64,000 bases of DNA from contig NC_051068.1 in the NCBI RefSeq assembly GCF_004664715.2, forward strand, positions 131,026,716-131,090,715. Reading direction: 5' to 3'. Under the pieces are notes generated by a model that saw only the letters and a list, made by a program, of their open reading frames with translations, ran no database searches and was not told where the DNA came from. Position numbers and translations under genes: made by a program. This document shows positions 59,419 through 64,000 of this stretch, one piece after another (the first letter of the stretch is position 1; each line of letters begins with the position of its first letter). Origin of the DNA: Peromyscus leucopus (lineage: Eukaryota > Chordata > Mammalia > Rodentia > Cricetidae).

Positions 59419-59823
59419 TGTGGTGGTATTCTAATTGTACTGAAATGTGATTTTGATTGTATGTTAATAAATAAAGTTGCCCGGGGGTCAGAGCTATTAA
59501 AGCCATAGACAGAGTGTGCCGGTGGTGGTGCATGCCTTTAATCCCACAGATCTCTGTGTGTTCAGGGATACAGTCAGCATTGGAGACATATGCCTTTAAG
59601 ACCTGGGGGGGGCTGTACATACAGACAGTGATGAGGCAGTCACGTGTTTGGGTTTACAAAAAATGAGAAGGCAGAACAAAAGACTATGAAAAGACAGACA
59701 GACAGGAAATAGCTCTCTTTTGGGAAGCTAGGAACACTGCAGGAGGAAGGGTGAGATTTTAGCTCTGAGCTCTGACCTCTTTTTCTTTATGCAGTTTGTC
59801 ACTATGCTTATCCTCATTTTACA
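59419..59823 (+). mobile_element. LTR2 at the 5' side of ERV copy E
   Basis: It begins TGTGGTGGTATTCTAATTG and follows the other LTR2 copies to about ctgacctctt (59,780). The last 40 bp are more diverged and end near ttttaca. Gag sequence follows at once, without primer site or leader. Confidence 0.8.
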
Positions 59824-61005
59824 ATTTAAAAATATAGTCAATTTAAGTGCCAGGATAACAGCTTTAGAAAAACTTGTTAAACCTGTAAAAAATCAGACAG
59901 AAGAAATTAACAGTGAATTTGTTTCAAGTTTGGATCATAAGGTTACAGAAAGAAAGCCTGTTTTCACACAGTCATCCTTAATTTATCTTGTAACCATACA
60001 GCAGATGCCTGATCAAATGACTACACAAAATATTTGGGCTCCAATTGAAATGTTGGATATAAAAAGGTTTAAGGAGGCAATAGTATCTTATGGCATGCAT
60101 TCCCCATATGTAAAGCAAATGTTAAACTCTTGGTCACCATATAAAAGGATTGTACCACAGGACTGGCGGGACCTTGCACAAGGTGTTCTGGAACCCAGCC
60201 AGAGACTTCAATTTCTAACATGGTTCAAGGATGAGGCTAAAAACATAGAAAAACAATGGAGGGACAAAGGAATACAAGTTTGCCAGGATCAGATTATTGG
60301 AGAAGGCCAATATGCTTCAATACAAACACAATGTTTATATTATGTCCAAACACTAATTTTATGTCGAATGGCAGCATTGAATGCATGGGACAGAGTTGAG
60401 GAACAAGGAAAAAATCTGAGTCATTTACAAAGGTTATGCAAGGCCCAAAAGAATCTTTTACAGATTTTTTAGAAAGACTGGCTTCAGCAGTAAAGAGAAT
60501 AGTCTCGGATTCAGAAGATAGTAAGGCAATAATTGAATCTTTGGCCTTTGAGAATGCGAATGCAGAATGCAAAAGAATAATCAGGCCATTAAAGGCAAGA
60601 TCTGCACCTTTGGAAGATTGGATTAGAGACACAGTTAATGTTGAGGCTCATGAGCATGATGCTATGTGGGTAGGAGAAGCAATTTCAAAAGGTTTGAGGA
60701 ATATTAGATGTTTTGGATGTGGAAAGCAAGGACATTTGAAAAGGGACTGTAAACAGGTCATTCCTAGAAACAATGTTTCTTCAAGGAACAATGGCAACAG
60801 AATGGCCCTTCCTTCTGGAGTATGCAGAAGGTGTGGTAAGGGAAAACACTGGACCAACGAATGTAGATCAACAAAGGACAGACAGGGTAATCCTTTGCCT
60901 CAGTCTTTGGGAAACTCCCAGAGGGGCTTCATGCAGGCCCCCACAGCAAATCCAGTTCAAACCTTTCCTTCAGCCATAGAGGAAATCCCTGCTCAGAGCA
61001 ATTAA
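59824..61005 (+). pseudogene. gag: ERV copy E gag (5'-truncated, one frameshift)
   Basis: The best-preserved gag here. The first frame, to about 60,472, covers the matrix/capsid junction and capsid N-terminal domain (MHSPYVKQMLNSWSPYKR). The frame shifts by one base near 60,424-60,432; the second frame carries the major homology region (QGPKESFTDFLERL) and two CCHC knuckles (CFGCGKQGHLKRDC at about 60,711-60,752 and CRRCGKGKHWTNEC at about 60,826-60,867), ending at a stop at about 61,003-61,005. The gag start and N-terminal matrix are absent, so no particle-forming product is expected. Confidence 0.92.
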
Positions 61006-61013
61006 ATAACCAA

Positions 61014-61538
61014 ATGACTACTGGAATAAATCATGCTGGTCAGGATGATGAAACAGAGAGAATAGAAAATTCAGGAGAAAACATAAAGAAAAATTTTTGG
61101 CAAACTTCTACTAATGCACAAAGACCAAAATTAAAGATAAAAATAAATGGTGTTTTGTTGTCTGGTCTGGTAGACACAGGTGCAAATGTTACCATAATTG
61201 CACGAGAATTTTGGCATCCAACTTGGCCTCTTCAGGAGGTAAACATTCAACTGGTAGGAATTGGGACATTATCTCAGGTGAAACAGAGTGCAAGGTGGCT
61301 CAAATGTATAGGTCGAGAAGGACAGAGAGGAAAATTAAAACCATATGTGGCTAACATAACTATGAACCTGTGGGGTCGAGACTTGTTGCAACAATGGAAT
61401 ACTCAGAATAACATCCCTCCAGTCTCAGAAACAAATCATAAACTAGCACATATTACTGAGAGAAATATTAGAAGATATTATTCTAATGAGTGGTCACCAG
61501 CCATCCATATTATACAAGAACAGGGCACAACAAACTGA
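61014..61538 (+). pseudogene. pro: ERV copy E pro, open frame, one active-site neighbour changed
   Basis: A 174-codon open stretch holding the whole aspartic protease core: catalytic Asp at 61,173-61,175 in LVDTGANVTII (the Ala-Asp of copies B-D is Ala-Asn here), then WGRDLLQQW at about 61,370. Betaretroviral pro is normally read by frameshift from gag and acts as a dimer to mature Gag and Pol. It runs to a TGA just before RT. Confidence 0.9.
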
Positions 61539-64000
61539 TGATCTTCCAAAGACACCAATAGCTCTACCTTTAAAATGGCTAACAGACAAGCCTGTATGGG
61601 TCCAGCAATGGCCTTTAACAACAGAGAAACTCCAGGCTTTAGAAGAGCTGGTAGAAGAACAGTTAAATGCTCAGCATATTGAAGAATCAACCAACCCTTG
61701 GAATTTTCCTGTATTTGTTATTACAGAGAAATCTGGTAAATGGAAAATGGTAACAGACCTTAGAGCAATTAACAAATTAATTCAGCCAATGGGCTCTCTA
61801 CAGTCTGGAATTCCTTTGCCTACTTTGTTACCAAATGAGGGCCTCTCATAGTTATCGACTTCAAAGACTTTCTTTTCAATACCCTTACAAGAAAAAGACA
61901 GAGAAAAAATTGCTTTTACAGTGCCTACTTATAATAATTCTGAACCGGTTAAAAGATTTAAATGGAGAGTCCTCCCACAGGGAATGTTGAATAGCCCAAC
62001 TCTGTGCCAATATTTTGTACAACAGCCATTGGAAGTGGTACATAAAAAAATTCTTATATCTATAATTTATCATTATATGGATGATATTTTATTAGCTGAC
62101 TCAAATGCAGATACTTTAGAAAGAATGTTTGAAGAAGTAAAGAAAATTTTGCCTTGCTGGGGATTATAAATTGCTCCTGAATAGATACAAAGAGGAGATT
62201 CTATTAATTATTTAGGATATAAAATAGAGCTACAAAAAATAAGACCCCAAAAGGTGCAAATTAGGAGAGATAGACTACAGACTCTTAATGACTTTCAAAG
62301 ATTATTTGGAGATATTTCTAATCTACAAACTATTGTTGGGGTAAAAAATGATGAAATGACTAATTTGTTCAAACCTTAGAAGGTGACAAGGATTTAAATA
62401 GTCCAAGAGAATTATCACCTGAATCTGAGAAAGAATTGGCCCTGGTAGAAAAGAAAGTACATGAAGGGCACGTGGATCATATTGATCCAAAGCTGGATTG
62501 CATTTTGGTTATTTTACCTTCTAGGCGTTCTCCTACTGAAATATTAGTGCAGAGGGAAGATATTATATTGGAATGGATATTTTTACCAAATAAACCAAAT
62601 AAAAAATTAAAAACTTATGTGGAAAAAATCTCTGACTTGATTTGGAAAGGAAAATTAAGACTTCGTCAATTAGCAGGAATAGACCCAGCAGAAATTGTCA
62701 TACCATTAACTAAGGAGGACATTGAAAAATTATGGACAGAAAGTGAACCTTGGCAAAGAGCTTGCAGTAATTTTTTGGGAGAAATTAACAGCAAATATCC
62801 CAAAAGCAATAGAACTGATCTTATCAAGAGAGCTGATTGGATCTTGCCTCGAAATGTGCAGAAAAAAAACCATATCTGGAGTTCGTACATTTTATACAGA
62901 TGCCAACAAAAAAGGAAAGGCAGGTTACAAATCAGAAAATTTAAGTAAAGTGGTTCAAAGTCCTTATAATTCATTTCAAAAATCAGAATTGTATGCTATT
63001 CTATTGGTAATAATAGATTTTTCAGAATCTCTCAACATAGTAACTGACTCTTAGTATGCTGAAAGAGTGGTGTTACATATTGAGATTGCAGAATTTATCC
63101 CTGATGTTTCTGAATTAACTTCACTATTTATTCAATTACAAGATACAATCAGGAAAAGGAATCATCCTTTATATATAACTCACATTCGATCCCATACTGG
63201 TCTGCCAGGTCCTCTAGCACAAGGCAATGATGAGATTGATAAATTATTGATAGGAAATGTGCTAGAGGCCACAGAATTTCATAAAAAAATATCATATCAA
63301 TAGTAAAGGTTTAAAAAAGGATTTTTCCATAACCTGGCAACAGGCCAAAGAAATAGTAAAGAAATGTCCTACTTGTTCCTTCTACAATTAAACGCCATTA
63401 CCAGCAGGAAGTAACCCAAGGGGTACTCAGAGAAATGAAATCTGGCAGATGGAAGTGTTTCACTTTGCAGAATTTGAAAAATTGAAATATGTACACCACA
63501 CCATTGATACTTATTCAGGATTTCAATGGGCAACTGCTTTGAGTTCTGAAAAAGCTGATTCTGTAATCACTCATTTGCTAGAAGTTATAGCCATCATGGG
63601 TATACCTGCACAAATCAAAACTGACAATGCTTCATCATATGTCTCTGTTAAAATGAAACAGTTTTTTGCTTATTATAATATAAAGCATATTACAGGTATA
63701 CTACATAATCCTACAGGTCAGGCAGTTATAGAAAGATCAAACAGAACTCTAAAAGATATGCTAAATAAACAGAAAGGGGTAACAAAAACCCCCAGAAATA
63801 GACTGCATAATGCTGTATTAACTTTGAATTTTCTCAGTGCCAATGAGAAAGGAACAACAGCTGCAGAGAGACATTGGATAATAGAAAAAACTACAGAATT
63901 AAATCAGTCTATATACTTTAAGGATGTGCTGACCTCAGAATGGAAACCAGGGTATGTATTACATTGGGGACGAGGTTTTGCTTTTGTTTCTACAGGAGAA
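61486..64000 (+). pseudogene. pol: ERV copy E pol: RT, RNase H, integrase, broken; continues past the window
   Basis: RT starts near 61,540 ([20 protein letters not shown]) and breaks at about 61,850. It resumes with an intact YMDD at 62,074-62,085, then stops at about 62,168 and 62,187. Connection and RNase H (62,436-63,303) keep the TDANKKGK, KSELYA and SHTGLPGPLAQGNDEID motifs, with a stop at about 63,052. Integrase follows: the first catalytic Asp is Glu (GAA at 63,452-63,454), while the KTDN and NPTGQAVIERS motifs are present. The integrase end is outside the window. Confidence 0.9.

Noticed and set aside
59789..64000. An intact, coding-competent provirus
   Set aside because: Frameshifts, stops, missing gag start, no primer site next to the LTR and altered catalytic residues rule it out within the visible part.

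Overview
The window is chromosomal DNA from a muroid rodent. The B1 SINEs look cricetid (deer mouse, vole or hamster type) rather than house mouse, but the sequence does not settle the genus. The only host gene is the 3' end of RPE65 (retinal pigment epithelium isomerohydrolase) on the + strand: four coding exons between 1662 and 4003, with consensus splice sites, an open frame and the expected C-terminus. Nearly everything after about 4.2 kb is intergenic repeat.

Layout. 1-4.2 kb: RPE65 3' end with two LTRs of one family, a B2 and a B3 SINE. 4.2-15 kb: sparse unique sequence with B1, two URR1-like elements, long microsatellites, a twin-primed L1 and an LTR. 15,063-25,395: one near full-length antisense L1 bounded by a 16-bp target-site duplication (TSD), into which three LTR elements later inserted. 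25.4-35 kb: SINEs, ancient L2/MIR, L1 pieces, and an LTR inside an LTR inside an L1. 35.1-56.6 kb and 59.4-64 kb: five decayed copies (A-E) of one class II, betaretrovirus-like endogenous retrovirus (ERV), all on the + strand, with pro and pol but no recognisable env. A 500-base N gap lies between B and C. Copy E runs off the end of the window.

No copy is intact. Each shows frameshifts or stops; A, C and D lack integrase; B has a changed polymerase motif and an integrase catalytic change; E has an integrase catalytic change. They are annotated as pseudogenes.

The most unusual object is at 18,517-18,915, inside the L1. It is an LTR joined through its primer-binding site to an almost complete tRNA-Lys(CTT) copy, and the whole is flanked by one TSD. 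Apart from three CpG-type changes, the only mismatch over tRNA positions 5-76 is at position 58, the site of the m1A modification that normally stops reverse transcriptase. This fits integration of a plus-strand strong-stop DNA that was copied through the entire mature tRNA primer. Two other insertions (21,115-22,559 and 43,632-44,097) also consist of an LTR plus primer-binding site and almost nothing else, flanked by TSDs, so aberrant reverse-transcription or collapsed products recur in this locus.
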